A stretch of 64,000 bases of DNA from VBOC01 sp964512655 (GTDB lineage: Bacteria > Bacteroidota > Ignavibacteria > UBA10030 > SZUA-254). The stretch spans positions 1 to 64,000 of the forward strand of contig CAZEJT010000002.1 of assembly GCA_964512655.1 (NCBI GenBank). Direction: 5' to 3'. Positions 41,700 to 51,400 of the stretch are shown one piece after another. The position numbers were made by a program, and so were the translations under genes. A model generated the notes under the pieces. It had not been told where the DNA came from. It saw only the letters and a list, made by a program, of their open reading frames with translations, and did no database searches. Numbering within the stretch: the stretch's first letter is position 1; every line of letters starts with the position of its first letter.

Positions 41700-41763
41700 T
41701 TGGAAATCGTTCAAATTGGAGTACAAGGAGGGAAATGACTGTGGGATAAGGGTTTAGCGGCCT

Positions 41764-41774
41764 TGCAAATTGCA
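41764..41774. promoter_or_regulatory. Candidate enhancer palindrome 2
   Basis: TGCAAATTGCA, inside TTGCAAATTGCA. Its centre is 75 bp (about seven helical turns) from that of site 1 and about 183 bp from the predicted start. Both sites fall between the activator gene and the promoter. Confidence 0.5.
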
Positions 41775-41792
41775 CGACTTCTTCGGCTTCAT

Positions 41793-43118
41793 TCAAAGCC
41801 CGTACTTTTTCCTCTTTCTCCAGAGAGTGGCCGGGTCGATCTGAAGTACTCTTGAGGCTTCTTCGAGGTCTTTGGCCAGCCCCAGAACTCGTGCAATATG
41901 CCTGCGCTCCGCCTCTTCAAGCGAAAGGAGGCCCAGCTCAACACCGCTTTGCGATTGTAATTCGGGAGGAAGCTGGGCCGCCTCAATGACGCCGTTCCGC
42001 GCGAGAAGAACCGAGCGTTCCACCGCGTTTTCAAGTTCACGAACGTTTCCCGGCCAGGAGTAGGCCGTGAGGAGCCGAAGCGCCTCGGGTGCGACCTCAA
42101 GGTCGCGCCCCGGCGAGTGTTTACGGAGGAAGTGGTACACAAGAAGGAGAATATCTTCCGGCCGCTCACGCAGAGGGGGAAGCGAGATTCGGACGGCATT
42201 CAGCCGGTAGTACAGGTCCTCACGGAACTTTCCCTCCTGGAGGGATGCGGAGAGCTTCCGGTTGGTTGCGGCGACAATGCGGACGTCGACTTTTCGCGTG
42301 ACGCTTTCTCCCACTCGCTCGAACTCGCGCTCCTGCAGAAACCGGAGAAGCTTCACCTGAGAGGATTGCGGAATCTCGGCGATCTCGTCGAGGAACATCG
42401 TGCCGCCGTCCGCCATCTCGAATCGGCCCTGGCGGTCCTTCAACGCGCCGGTGAACGCGCCGCGGACGTGGCCGAACAGTTCGCTCTCGAGGAGATTCTC
42501 CGGCAGGGCTCCGCAGTTCACCTTGATGAACGGCTTGTCCCGGCGGCCGCTGCGCTCGTGAATGAGCTGAGCTACCAGTTCCTTTCCGGTGCCGCTTTCT
42601 CCCTCGATGAGGACGGAGAGAGGGCTGTCCGCGATCTGCCGGCAGAGCTCAAGCTGGCGCGACATGACGGGGTTCCGGGTCAGGACGGCGGTCCCCTCGG
42701 TCGGCCGGTTGAGGAGCCGCCTGAGGCCGGCGACCTCCTCCTCGAGGTGGTGATGGGCCAGGACCTTCCCGGCGAAGATCTGGAGCTCCTTGAGATCGAA
42801 CGGCTTCTGGAGAAAATCGAACGCGCCGTTCTTGATCGCCTCGACCGCGCTGTCCACCGATCCGTGGGCCGTAATAATCACGCACGTCGTGGCGGGGGAT
42901 CGCTGGCGAATCTCCCTCAGGACATGCATCCCGTCGACGGGTTCCATCATCAGGTCTATGAAGGCGATGCCGTATCTGCCGTCTTCGAGTCTGTCGAGCG
43001 CATCGCAAGGGTTGCCAAACGCCTCTACCGAGAGCCCGATTGCCTCCAGCCCGATCGTCAGGGTCTTCAGGATGTTCGGCTCGTCATCGATGACGAGCGC
43101 CGTTCCCTTGCCGCTCAT
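41793..43118 (-). CDS. Sigma-54-dependent response regulator (NtrC/AlgB type)
   Basis: A 441-residue activator. Receiver domain at residues 1-120 (VIDDEPNILKTL, phospho-Asp in GIAFIDLMMEPVDGM). AAA+ domain at about 140-370 with Walker A GESGTGKE, the sigma-54 contact motif GAFTGA, Walker B GGTMFLDEI and VDVRIVAATNRKL. The C-terminal Fis-type helix-turn-helix ends in IDPATLWRKRKKYGL. Its start overlaps the kinase stop (ATGA). It most likely drives the sigma-54 promoter at 41596-41611. Confidence 0.95.
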   Translation of the reverse strand: MSGKGTALVIDDEPNILKTLTIGLEAIGLSVEAFGNPCDALDRLEDGRYGIAFIDLMMEPVDGMHVLREIRQRSPATTCVIITAHGSVDSAVEAIKNGAFDFLQKPFDLKELQIFAGKVLAHHHLEEEVAGLRRLLNRPTEGTAVLTRNPVMSRQLELCRQIADSPLSVLIEGESGTGKELVAQLIHERSGRRDKPFIKVNCGALPENLLESELFGHVRGAFTGALKDRQGRFEMADGGTMFLDEIAEIPQSSQVKLLRFLQEREFERVGESVTRKVDVRIVAATNRKLSASLQEGKFREDLYYRLNAVRISLPPLRERPEDILLLVYHFLRKHSPGRDLEVAPEALRLLTAYSWPGNVRELENAVERSVLLARNGVIEAAQLPPELQSQSGVELGLLSLEEAERRHIARVLGLAKDLEEASRVLQIDPATLWRKRKKYGL

Positions 43119-44971
43119 GCCGGCTGGGCCTGCGATGCCGGGAGCCGGAATGAGAAGGTGGTTCCCTTGTCGACTTCGCTCTGGACCCAGATCTTCCCCC
43201 CGTACATTTCGACGATCTCCTTCGCGATGGCGAGCCCGAGCCCGACGCTTCCCGGCGTCGAATCGGCGGACTGCTTCACCTGCACGAATTTGTCAAAGAT
43301 CTTCTCCAGGTGCTCTGATGCGATTCCGCGGCCGGTATCTTTCACGCGGATCAGGACGTCCTCTCCCTCGGCCGCCGCCGTCACCTCGACGGACCCGCCC
43401 GGATTGGTATATCGGAGCGCGTTAGTGACCAGGTTTGAAATGATCCAGGAGAACTGTTGTTCGTCGCCCACAAAGTTCGGGATGGTGCTCCCGACCGAGA
43501 ACTTCAGGTTGACCTCCTTCTCTCTGAATGGGAGCTGAAGCGGCTGAAGGGTCGACTCGATCACCTTGCGGATGTCCACCACATCTTCCCGCATCTCGAT
43601 CTTTCCCGACTCCAGCTTCGATAGTTGCAGGAGCTCGCGCACGAGCTTGGTGAGCCGGTCGCAGTCCTGCTTCGAGCTCAAAAGGAGTTCTTCCTGCGCC
43701 TTGGTCAGCGGACCCAGAAGCTGCTGGCGCATGATATCGACGCTCATGTTGATGGAGGTGAGCGGCGTCCGGAACTCGTGCGAGACAGCGCCCATGAAAT
43801 CGGATTTGAGCTTGTCGAGCTCCTTGAATTGCGTCACATCCTGAAGGATCAGCACCACACCGTTCCGGCGCCCCGATTTCGAAGGGATCTCGGAGACCCG
43901 GGGCCGGAGGTAGACGCGCCTCCCCGAGACCTCGAACTGGAGATAGGGCATGCCGAGGAGAGAGGAGCTGTTCGGATTCTGGAGAACGGCGCTGAGCCGT
44001 TCGTCGCGGATGCACTCCGATGCCTTCTTCCCGATCAGGTCGCTCTCCGCCACCCCGAGCAGGAGCTCGGCCTGGCCGTTGATCAGCTGGATCCGCGCTT
44101 CGGAATCGCATACGATAATGGCATCGGCAATGCTTTCGACGATCGTCTCCGACTTTTTCTTCTCGGAGAGAATCTCCCCGATATTGAGCTCTTCATATTT
44201 GCGGAGCCGCTCGGTCATCTTATTGAATTCACGGCTGAGTTCGCCGACTTCGTCGTTGGTTTCGATGTCGATTTTCAGGTCAAGGGCCCCTCGTCCGATA
44301 CTGTGAACCGTCTGGGCCAGCCGCTCCGCGGGCACTATGATCCGCTTGGTAAACTGCCACATGGTAACGACGCTGAGACCGATTGCCAGCAGCGAGGCCG
44401 CCAAAACGGCGATAGCCGCCTCATGGGAGGTCGCGCTTGTCTGCCTCTCGACCTTCTGCATTTCCTTCTGATTCTCCTCGATCAGCCAGAAACAATTGTC
44501 GGAGAGACGCTGGGAGAAGGGCCGCACGATGCTCGCATAGAGCGCCTTTGCCTCTTTGAAATTGCCGCGCCCGGCAAGAGCGATCAAAGAATCGGTGACG
44601 ATCTGGTACCCGTCATAAGTGGACCTGATGTTGTCGAGGATCGGGCCCGCCTCAGGGATGGTGCGGTTTTCGTTGGTCCGCTGAAACCACCGGTAAAAGT
44701 CGGTCTGGGCTTCCGTAAACTCGGTTCTGCCGCTTTCCAGGTCCTGGTTGAGGATCGACGAGAGGGCGTGCTCGTGGCGTTCTATCGAACTGGCCATATT
44801 CTCGACGGCCACAATATTCGGGTAGGTCTCTCCGAGGATCGAATCGAGTGCGTCCGTGAGCTTCTTGAAGTTGTAGATCGCCCAGACCGTCACCCCGACG
44901 TTGAGAGCGACGAGGACGACGTACCCGATTCCAACCTTGAATCTGAGACTTCGGAAGAAGGGAACCTGCAT
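43115..44971 (-). CDS. Membrane sensor histidine kinase (KinB-like architecture)
   Basis: A 618-residue kinase: membrane helix at about 12-32, a periplasmic helical sensor of about 150 residues, second helix (AAIAVLAASLLAIGLSVVTM), HAMP, PAS (AIIVCDSEARIQLINGQAE), HisKA with the phospho-His in AVSHEFRTPLTSINMSVD, and HATPase with NLVTNALRYT, DTGRGIASEH and GLGLAIAKEIV. The domain order and the text LLGPLTKAQEELL recall the Pseudomonas KinB kinase, whose partner AlgB is also NtrC-like. The signal is unknown. Confidence 0.93.
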   Translation of the reverse strand: MQVPFFRSLRFKVGIGYVVLVALNVGVTVWAIYNFKKLTDALDSILGETYPNIVAVENMASSIERHEHALSSILNQDLESGRTEFTEAQTDFYRWFQRTNENRTIPEAGPILDNIRSTYDGYQIVTDSLIALAGRGNFKEAKALYASIVRPFSQRLSDNCFWLIEENQKEMQKVERQTSATSHEAAIAVLAASLLAIGLSVVTMWQFTKRIIVPAERLAQTVHSIGRGALDLKIDIETNDEVGELSREFNKMTERLRKYEELNIGEILSEKKKSETIVESIADAIIVCDSEARIQLINGQAELLLGVAESDLIGKKASECIRDERLSAVLQNPNSSSLLGMPYLQFEVSGRRVYLRPRVSEIPSKSGRRNGVVLILQDVTQFKELDKLKSDFMGAVSHEFRTPLTSINMSVDIMRQQLLGPLTKAQEELLLSSKQDCDRLTKLVRELLQLSKLESGKIEMREDVVDIRKVIESTLQPLQLPFREKEVNLKFSVGSTIPNFVGDEQQFSWIISNLVTNALRYTNPGGSVEVTAAAEGEDVLIRVKDTGRGIASEHLEKIFDKFVQVKQSADSTPGSVGLGLAIAKEIVEMYGGKIWVQSEVDKGTTFSFRLPASQAQPA

Positions 44972-44990
44972 GGGGACTCCGTATCACATA

Positions 44991-45019
44991 AATATATTCA
45001 GAAAGCCCTGAAAATTCAA
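44991..45019 (-). promoter_or_regulatory. Promoter of kinase-regulator genes
   Basis: TTGAAT, 17 bp, TATATT on the minus strand; start near 44984, followed by GGAG and the kinase ATG at 44971. A family B repeat starts 4 bp upstream of the -35. Confidence 0.65.
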
Positions 45020-45022
45020 CCG

Positions 45023-45045
45023 GTAGTCGCCGGCTTTAGCCGGCG
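45023..45045 (+). repeat. Family B repeat between divergent promoters
   Basis: GTAGT then CGCCGGCT-TT-AGCCGGCG. It separates the kinase promoter from the APC permease promoter. Confidence 0.85.
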
Positions 45046-45077
45046 TCTCTCAGCGAATCCGATGCGCTCCGAACATC

Positions 45078-45106
45078 TTGACTCTTGAACGATTTCTTGG
45101 TATCAT
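45078..45106 (+). promoter_or_regulatory. Promoter of APC permease
   Basis: TTGACT, 17 bp, TATCAT on the plus strand; leader about 36 nt with TAAGGA before the ATG. Confidence 0.65.
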
Positions 45107-45148
45107 GGGCATCACTTCCCACAAAAACACCCCCTTTTGTAAGGATCT

Positions 45149-46864
45149 ATGGAACTTTCGACAAGCCGGCCGCGCGTCATAGGCTGGCTTCGCAGTGCTG
45201 CAATCCTCGACGGGGATTGGGGAACCAGCATCTGCTACGTTCTTGGGATCGCATTCTACCGGGCGGGCTACTTCAGCGGATGGCACCTCTTGATGATGCT
45301 GGTGTTCACCGCGCTCATCTCCTTCAACTACATCGCGATCTGCAGGTTATACCCGGGAGGGGGAGGCGTGTACAGTTCCGTTAGCCACCGCTCGCGGATT
45401 CTCGCGGTCATCGGGGCTTTGCTTCTGAGCGCCGACTATGTCGTCACCGCTTCCCTCTCCGTCCTTGACGCCTGCCACTATCTCGCGCTCGGGAACCCCG
45501 AGCTCTGGGCGATGGCGATTATCCTCGGTATCGGGGCCCTCAACTGGTTCGGCCCCCGGCACGCAGGGAGCGTCGCGATTATCATTTCTCTCGCTACACT
45601 TGTCGGCCTGCTGACCCTCATATCGGTCACCTTTCCCGCCGCGACACGTCACATCGTTCTAGTGCCGGAGCCGGGGGGGATCATGAAGAACTGGGGATCG
45701 TTCGTCGCCATCATTCTGTCCATATCGGGCATAGAAGCGATTTCGAACATGACGGGCGTGATGAAGGATCCCACCAGGAGCTCCCGAAAGGCGATTCTGA
45801 GCGTCCTGGGAAAAATCAGCATTGCGACGATCGTTCTGGGGCTCGCGATGCTCGCCATCCCGCATCTCGACCCGGTGGAACACAAGGAGGAGATGATCCG
45901 CTATCTCGGCGAGTTCTATATCGGAAACTGGTTCGGCCCCATCATCGGTCTCCTCCTCGGGCTCCTCCTGATTTCCGCGGGGAATACAGCGATCAACGAC
46001 CTGATATCGATTCAATTCCTGATGTCGGTCGACCGCGAGCTCCCGGGCTCGCTGCGGCTGTTGAACAAGTTCGGGGTCCCTATCATCCCCCTTGCGGTAG
46101 CGACTTCGATCCCGATCATCGTTCTGCTCTTCGTCCACGACGTCATCACGCTCTCGGAGCTCTACGCGATCGGCGTTGTCGGGGCGATCTTCATCAACAT
46201 CGCCTCCACCGGGACGGACACATCGCTGAAGCTTCCGACTCCGACCCGTCTGTTCATGGTTTTTTCGGCGGTCATCCTCTTCCTCGTCGAAACAACGATC
46301 GCCCTCGAGAAAACGAAGGCCGTCGTCTTCGCCTCATGTGTCCTCGTAGCCGGCCTCATCGCGCGCGAATTTGCGCGCCGCCAACGTGTTGTTGTTGAGC
46401 CGGTCGCAGTATCACTGGGCCCCTCTACCCCCTCGGCTCCGAGAATGGACGTATCGCGGATCTCTTCAAAAATGATGGTGGCCATTCGCGGGCCGGGGGA
46501 GCGTCTCCTTCGGCAGGCATGCGAAGACGCTCACCCGAAGAGGGCGTTTCTCTTTGTTCTTCAGATTAAGCAGGTTGCGATATCAGGGAACCTCCCGGAC
46601 AAAATCCCGGCGGAGTCCTTCGGGGACTACGCCTGGATCGAGAAAGTCTGCAGGGAATACGGAATCCCCTATCGAGTCATTACGGTCATTTCGCCGGAGG
46701 TCGGGTACACGATCGCGGAGCAAGCCGCAACGCTCGGGGTCGACAGGCTGATTCTGGGGGCCACCCAGCGGACGCTGGTGGATAAAGCATTGAGGGGAGA
46801 CGTTATTAAGACTGTTTCGGCGCTTCTGCCGGAAGAGATCCAGCTCGCGATTTATCGGACCTGA
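45149..46864 (+). CDS. APC-superfamily permease with C-terminal universal-stress-like domain
   Basis: A 571-residue transporter. About 12 membrane helices fill residues 1-410 (SICYVLGIAFYRAGYFSGWH, VGGVYSS-like LYPGGGGVYSSVSHRS, SISGIEAISNMTGVMKDPTR). The last 140 residues form a soluble USP-like domain (MMVAIRGPGERLLRQACEDA ... GVDRLILGATQRTLVDKALR). The amino acid or other substrate cannot be told. The fusion suggests nucleotide- or stress-linked control of transport. It converges with a response regulator gene. Confidence 0.88.
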   Translation: MELSTSRPRVIGWLRSAAILDGDWGTSICYVLGIAFYRAGYFSGWHLLMMLVFTALISFNYIAICRLYPGGGGVYSSVSHRSRILAVIGALLLSADYVVTASLSVLDACHYLALGNPELWAMAIILGIGALNWFGPRHAGSVAIIISLATLVGLLTLISVTFPAATRHIVLVPEPGGIMKNWGSFVAIILSISGIEAISNMTGVMKDPTRSSRKAILSVLGKISIATIVLGLAMLAIPHLDPVEHKEEMIRYLGEFYIGNWFGPIIGLLLGLLLISAGNTAINDLISIQFLMSVDRELPGSLRLLNKFGVPIIPLAVATSIPIIVLLFVHDVITLSELYAIGVVGAIFINIASTGTDTSLKLPTPTRLFMVFSAVILFLVETTIALEKTKAVVFASCVLVAGLIAREFARRQRVVVEPVAVSLGPSTPSAPRMDVSRISSKMMVAIRGPGERLLRQACEDAHPKRAFLFVLQIKQVAISGNLPDKIPAESFGDYAWIEKVCREYGIPYRVITVISPEVGYTIAEQAATLGVDRLILGATQRTLVDKALRGDVIKTVSALLPEEIQLAIYRT

Positions 46865-46865
46865 C

Positions 46866-47252
46866 TCAGCCCTTCGGGCCCATCAGGTCTCTCAGGCGCG
46901 CCTCTATCTGCTCGATATCGACGGGCTTGCGCAGGATTCCGAAGACGCCCACCTTGCGTGCCTCGGCAAGCACGCGATCATCCTGGAATCCGGTAATAAA
47001 AAGAAAGGGGATTGAAGCGGTCGTGGCCTGGGCCTTTACTCGCTTGAACAGCTCGAAGCCGCTCAGCCTGGGCATCACGATGTCCGAGATGATGACGTCG
47101 GGCGTGAACGATTGCAGTTTTTCCAGGCCCTCCTGCCCGTCGTGGGCGAGCATCACTTCGTAGCTGTCCATCTCAAGAAGGTCCCGGAGCAACTCGGCGA
47201 ATCCTGCCTCGTCATCGACGAGCAGTATTTTTCTCGACTTCTTCTCCGTCAT
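46866..47252 (-). CDS. Single-domain response regulator
   Basis: A CheY-like receiver of about 128 residues: ILLVDDEAGFAELLRDLLEM, phospho-Asp in TPDVIISDIVMPRLSG, conserved Thr in FLFITGF and Lys in GILRKPVD. No output domain. I set the start at ATG 47252 (MTEKKSRKILLVDDE); a longer frame upstream is not supported by the promoter at 47291-47319. Confidence 0.9.
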   Translation of the reverse strand: MTEKKSRKILLVDDEAGFAELLRDLLEMDSYEVMLAHDGQEGLEKLQSFTPDVIISDIVMPRLSGFELFKRVKAQATTASIPFLFITGFQDDRVLAEARKVGVFGILRKPVDIEQIEARLRDLMGPKG

Positions 47253-47290
47253 GCTGCTATCTGTACCGGAGCCCCCGAAATTTGCCCGTA

Positions 47291-47319
47291 AATATAGGGA
47301 AAGCAAAGCGAAGAATCAA
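47291..47319 (-). promoter_or_regulatory. Promoter of response regulator gene
   Basis: TTGATT, 17 bp, TATATT on the minus strand; leader about 32 nt. Confidence 0.6.
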
Positions 47320-47338
47320 GTGAAGAATCGGGCACTTT

Positions 47339-48184
47339 TCACCTGAGCAAAACCATCTTTCTTACTTCGATCCTCCTCTGCGCTCCGGTTCCCCGTCCTT
47401 CCGATGATGAAGTTACCTCGAGGCGCGCGAAGTAAATTCCCCCGGCATTCAAACCTCCGTCCCAGGTTACTTCGTGATACCCGGCGCTTACTTTTTCATC
47501 GAGAAGCACCGCAACTTCCCTCCCGAGAAGGTTGAACACGCGAAGCCTGACGAGCGATGCGCCGTCGTCGTCGTCGATGATGAACGTGATGCGGGTCAGG
47601 GGATTGAACGGGTTTGGAAAATTCTGGTAGAGCCTGAATGATCTGATCGGATTCTCCTCCCCCACTCCGAGCGTCGTGTCGGGTTCTATCCGTATGGGAC
47701 GGTTGGCGCCGAAATTCCACTGATCGCCGCTCGGCTCGGCGTCAAGATTTACGCTGTTTCCCACAGAGAAGAGCGTATCTGCCGTAGCGGCGGGGGATGG
47801 CGTATAGGAAAACATCCATTGAACGCTGTCGCCCTGGAATACTTTGGGAGAAGTGTGCGTCAGTTCTCCGTTTTCGAGCTTCATAGAATCGTCAGCCACC
47901 GCCAGCGAGCCGCTCCCGGCCGCAATATCGAATCCTCCGGCTGCGTGGGGCCCTCCCCTGATCGACAGGACGTACTGGTAGTGAGAGCCGGCCCGTACTG
48001 TATCGGGTCCGGTGATCCGAACGACTACCGAGTCTGTGGGAGATATACCGTGGCAGATGCACCCCGTGCCGTTCGTTTTTCTTGTGAGTCCGGTTATTCC
48101 GGTCTGATGCAGGATGCTGAAACCGGCAAAGAGAGAGTAGCAGGCAGCGGCGGAAAAGAGAATCCCGGATGGGGTAAACTTCAT
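47339..48184 (-). CDS. Secreted protein with T9SS C-terminal sorting domain
   Basis: About 281 residues with a signal-like N-terminus (FTPSGILFSAAACYSLFAGF). The N-terminal half contains GCICHG and a beta-rich region (VRITGPDTVRAGSHYQYVLS, GGFDIAAGSG) like the choice-of-anchor V domain of FCB bacteria. The C-terminal 85 residues are the type IX sorting domain: LYQNFPNPFNPLTRITF, VFNLLGREVAVLLDEKVSAG, YHEVTWDG, GIYFARLEV. It is probably exported and attached to the cell surface. Confidence 0.85.
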   Translation of the reverse strand: MKFTPSGILFSAAACYSLFAGFSILHQTGITGLTRKTNGTGCICHGISPTDSVVVRITGPDTVRAGSHYQYVLSIRGGPHAAGGFDIAAGSGSLAVADDSMKLENGELTHTSPKVFQGDSVQWMFSYTPSPAATADTLFSVGNSVNLDAEPSGDQWNFGANRPIRIEPDTTLGVGEENPIRSFRLYQNFPNPFNPLTRITFIIDDDDGASLVRLRVFNLLGREVAVLLDEKVSAGYHEVTWDGGLNAGGIYFARLEVTSSSEGRGTGAQRRIEVRKMVLLR

Positions 48185-48206
48185 CCGGATATGGTTGAAC
48201 GCGGGG

Positions 48207-48302
48207 TCACCAGGCGGTTCCGGAGCGAATGATCGCGACGAGGATGTATCCGGCAACGAGAGCGAGAATGATGATGATTCTGAGGCGCGTCTCTTTCTTC
48301 AT
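48207..48302 (-). CDS. Possible 31-residue single-helix membrane protein
   Basis: The frame encodes MKKETRLRIIIILALVAGYI then LVAIIRSGTAW: a basic start and one membrane helix. It lies 22 bp upstream of the T9SS protein gene on the same strand, between it and a possible promoter. The ribosome-binding site is weak, so this remains a candidate. Confidence 0.4.
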   Translation of the reverse strand: MKKETRLRIIIILALVAGYILVAIIRSGTAW

Positions 48303-48352
48303 TACGTTTAATTTAAGGGAATCTCTTTCAGAAGCAAGGTACCGAAATCTCC

Positions 48353-48381
48353 TTGCATCCTTCCACCGATGTGCGTATCTT
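48353..48381 (+). promoter_or_regulatory. Promoter of TolB/amidohydrolase gene
   Basis: TTGCAT, 17 bp, TATCTT on the plus strand. The start near 48388 rules out the ATG at 48369 and supports the ATG at 48423. Confidence 0.5.
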
Positions 48382-48422
48382 CCCCACTACCATTTTCCTC
48401 ACTTAGCCTCGCACCGTTTGCC

Positions 48423-51400
48423 ATGAACCTTGTCCGCACGTTATTAACCGCCGGCCTTGCCTGTTGCCTGGCTGCATGCACTCTCTTCGCGCAGGCCCAG
48501 AAGGCCGATACCTCCGCTCGAAAAGACACGGCGAAAACAAGCGACACGAAGTGGGACATCACGGCCCCTCACGGGCCCTCGAGCGACATCGAATTCTCCA
48601 CCGACGAAGGCACGTGGATATCCCTCGACGTGAGCCCGGACGGAAAGAGGATCGTGTTCGATCTTCTCGGAGACATCTATTCCATGCCGATTTCCGGCGG
48701 CGACGCAACCCTGCTCTCGGGCGGCCGGGCATACGAGGTCCAGCCCCGCTACAGCCCCGACGGGAAGAAGATCTCCTTCACAAGCGATCGCGACGGCTGC
48801 GATAACATCTGGATCATGGATGCGGATGGAAAGAATCCGAAGCAGATCACCAAGGAGAAAGAGCGGCAGACCAATAACGCGGTATGGTCACATGACGGCC
48901 AGTACATCGTGGCGCGCAAACATTACCGCAACACCCGCTCTCTCGGATCCGGAGAAATGTGGATGTACCATGTCGGCGGCGGAGACGGCCTCCAGCTCAC
49001 GAAGCGGCGCAACTGGGAGCAGGATGCCGGAGAGCCATGCCTCTCTCCCGACGGCCGTTACCTCTATTATAGTGAAGATGTGAGCCCGGGCGGCGGATTC
49101 CAGTACAACAAAGACCCCAACGGAGTCATTTACGTCATCCAGCGCCTCGACATGCAGACTGGCAAGACGCAACAGTTCATCAACGGTCAGGGAGGTTCCG
49201 TCCGTCCTCAGGTCTCTCCCGACGGGAAGACAATCGCGTTTGTCCGGAGGGTACGTCTGAAGAGTGTCCTCTATCTGTACGACGTGGAGAGCGGCAGGGA
49301 AACCCCTGTTTTCGACAAGCTCAATCGCGACGCACAGGAGACGTGGGCCATCTTCGGCGTTCATCCCGGTTTTTCGTGGACGCCGGATGGAAAGCACATC
49401 ATTATTTCAGCCCAGGGACACTTGTGGAACATCGATCTGCACGCGGCCAAGGGAGGCACCTCGGCGACGCAGATCCCCTTCAGAGCGTCCGTCCGGCAAT
49501 CGATCACCGAAGCGGTCCGATTTCCACAGGCTGTTGCACCCGAGAAATTTGACGTCAAGATGCTGCGTTGGGTGACGGTATCTCCCGATCAGCGCTCCGT
49601 CGTCTACAACTCCCTCGGGAAGCTTTGGATCAAGCAGCTCCCTCGCGGCGAACCGAAGAGGGTCACGAACGATGCGGTCAACTTCGAGTGGTATCCCTCA
49701 TTTTCACCCAAAGGGAACTGGATTGTCTATGTAACCTGGAACGACCACGAGAAAAGCGACGTGTGGAAGGTGAAGACCGACGGCTCATCCAGGACCAGGT
49801 TGACCACACGCGCGGGACATTATGCCGAGCCGAGTTTCTCACCGGATGGCTCGAAGGTTGTCTTCGCCCGGACGGGCGGGGATGGTTTGACAGGCAGCAC
49901 CGATACGAAGGATCAGGGAATTTACTGGGTGTCTGCCGACGGCGGCAAAGCGGCGCTGATTACAGAGGAAGGGAGCAAGCCCCTCTTCAACAGGACCGGG
50001 GAAAGGATCTTCCTCAGTTCCAACGAGGGAGACAAGACGGCCCTCATCAGCGTGGGGCTCCACGGCGAGGAACGGAGAGTGCATCTCCTTTCTGATAATG
50101 CGCAGGAACTCATCCCCTCGCCCGATGAGCGGTGGGTTGCGCTGGTGGAACGATTCAACGCGTATATCGGGGTCTTCCCGAAGACCGGTCAGCCGGTCTC
50201 GATCGGGCCCTCCACGTCCGATTACCCCATCAAACGGGTTACGCGCGATGCGGGGACCTATCTGGATTGGTCCTCGGACAGCAAGAAACTCTATTGGTCG
50301 CTCGGCCCTCAGCTCTATTCCCGCGACCTGACCAACACCTTTAAGTTTGTCGAGGGCGCGCGCGACAGCGTGCAGGAAAAACCCGACACGGCCGGAATCC
50401 CTATCGGATTTTCCGCTCCCACAGACAACCCCACCGGCTCGATCGCCCTGACCGGTGCAACGGTGATCACGATGCGCGGCGACGAAGTCATCCATGACGC
50501 CACCATCCTGATTGAACGAAACCGGATAGCCGCCATCGGTCCTTCGGGGCAGGTGACGATCCCCAAATCGGCCATGAAGTTCGATGTCTCCGGAACCACG
50601 ATCATGCCCGGGATGATCGATGTCCACGCGCATGTCGGCTTTGAGAACGTAACGCCGCAGTCGCACTGGCGCTATTATGCGAACCTCGCGTTCGGAGTGA
50701 CGACCATGCACGACCCCTCCTCCAATACGGAGATGGTCTTCTCGAACTCCGAGATGATCAAGGCGGGGGCGATGGTGGGGCCCCGGCTCTATTCGACCGG
50801 CGCGATCCTGTACGGCGCAGAGTCTCCCGTTAAGGCGGTCATCAACAATTTCGACGATGCCATGTCGCAGCTGAGGCGGTTGAAGGCGGTCGGGGCATTC
50901 ACCGTGAAAAGCTACAACCAGCCGCGGAGAGACCAGCGCCAGCAGATCATCGAGGCCGCCAGGGCGCTCGACATGATGGTCGTTCCCGAGGGCGGCTCTA
51001 CTTTTTTCTGGAATATGTCGATGGTGCTCGACGGCCACACAGGGATTGAACATTCGATACCCGTTTCGCCCCTCTACAAAGACGCCATCACGCTTCTCTC
51101 AAAGAGCAAGACCGGATGGACTCCGACGCTGATCGTGAGTTACGGGGGGTTGTTCGGCGAGAACTACTGGTACATGAAGGAAAAGGTCTGGGAAAACGAC
51201 CACCTTCTTCGTTTTACCCCGCGCGAAATAATCGACGCCAGGTCGCGCAGGCGGACGATGGCGGAGGAGGACGACTTTAACCACATCCAGAACTCCCGGG
51301 CCGTGAAGGCGGCGCTCGATGCCGGCACGAAGGTGCAGCTCGGCGCCCACGGTCAGCTCCAGGGATTGGGCGCCCATTGGGAATTGTGGATGCTGGCCCA

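Noticed and set aside
48369..48422. Upstream ATG for the amidohydrolase
   Set aside because: It lies within or before the predicted promoter and precedes the clear signal peptide that starts at 48423.
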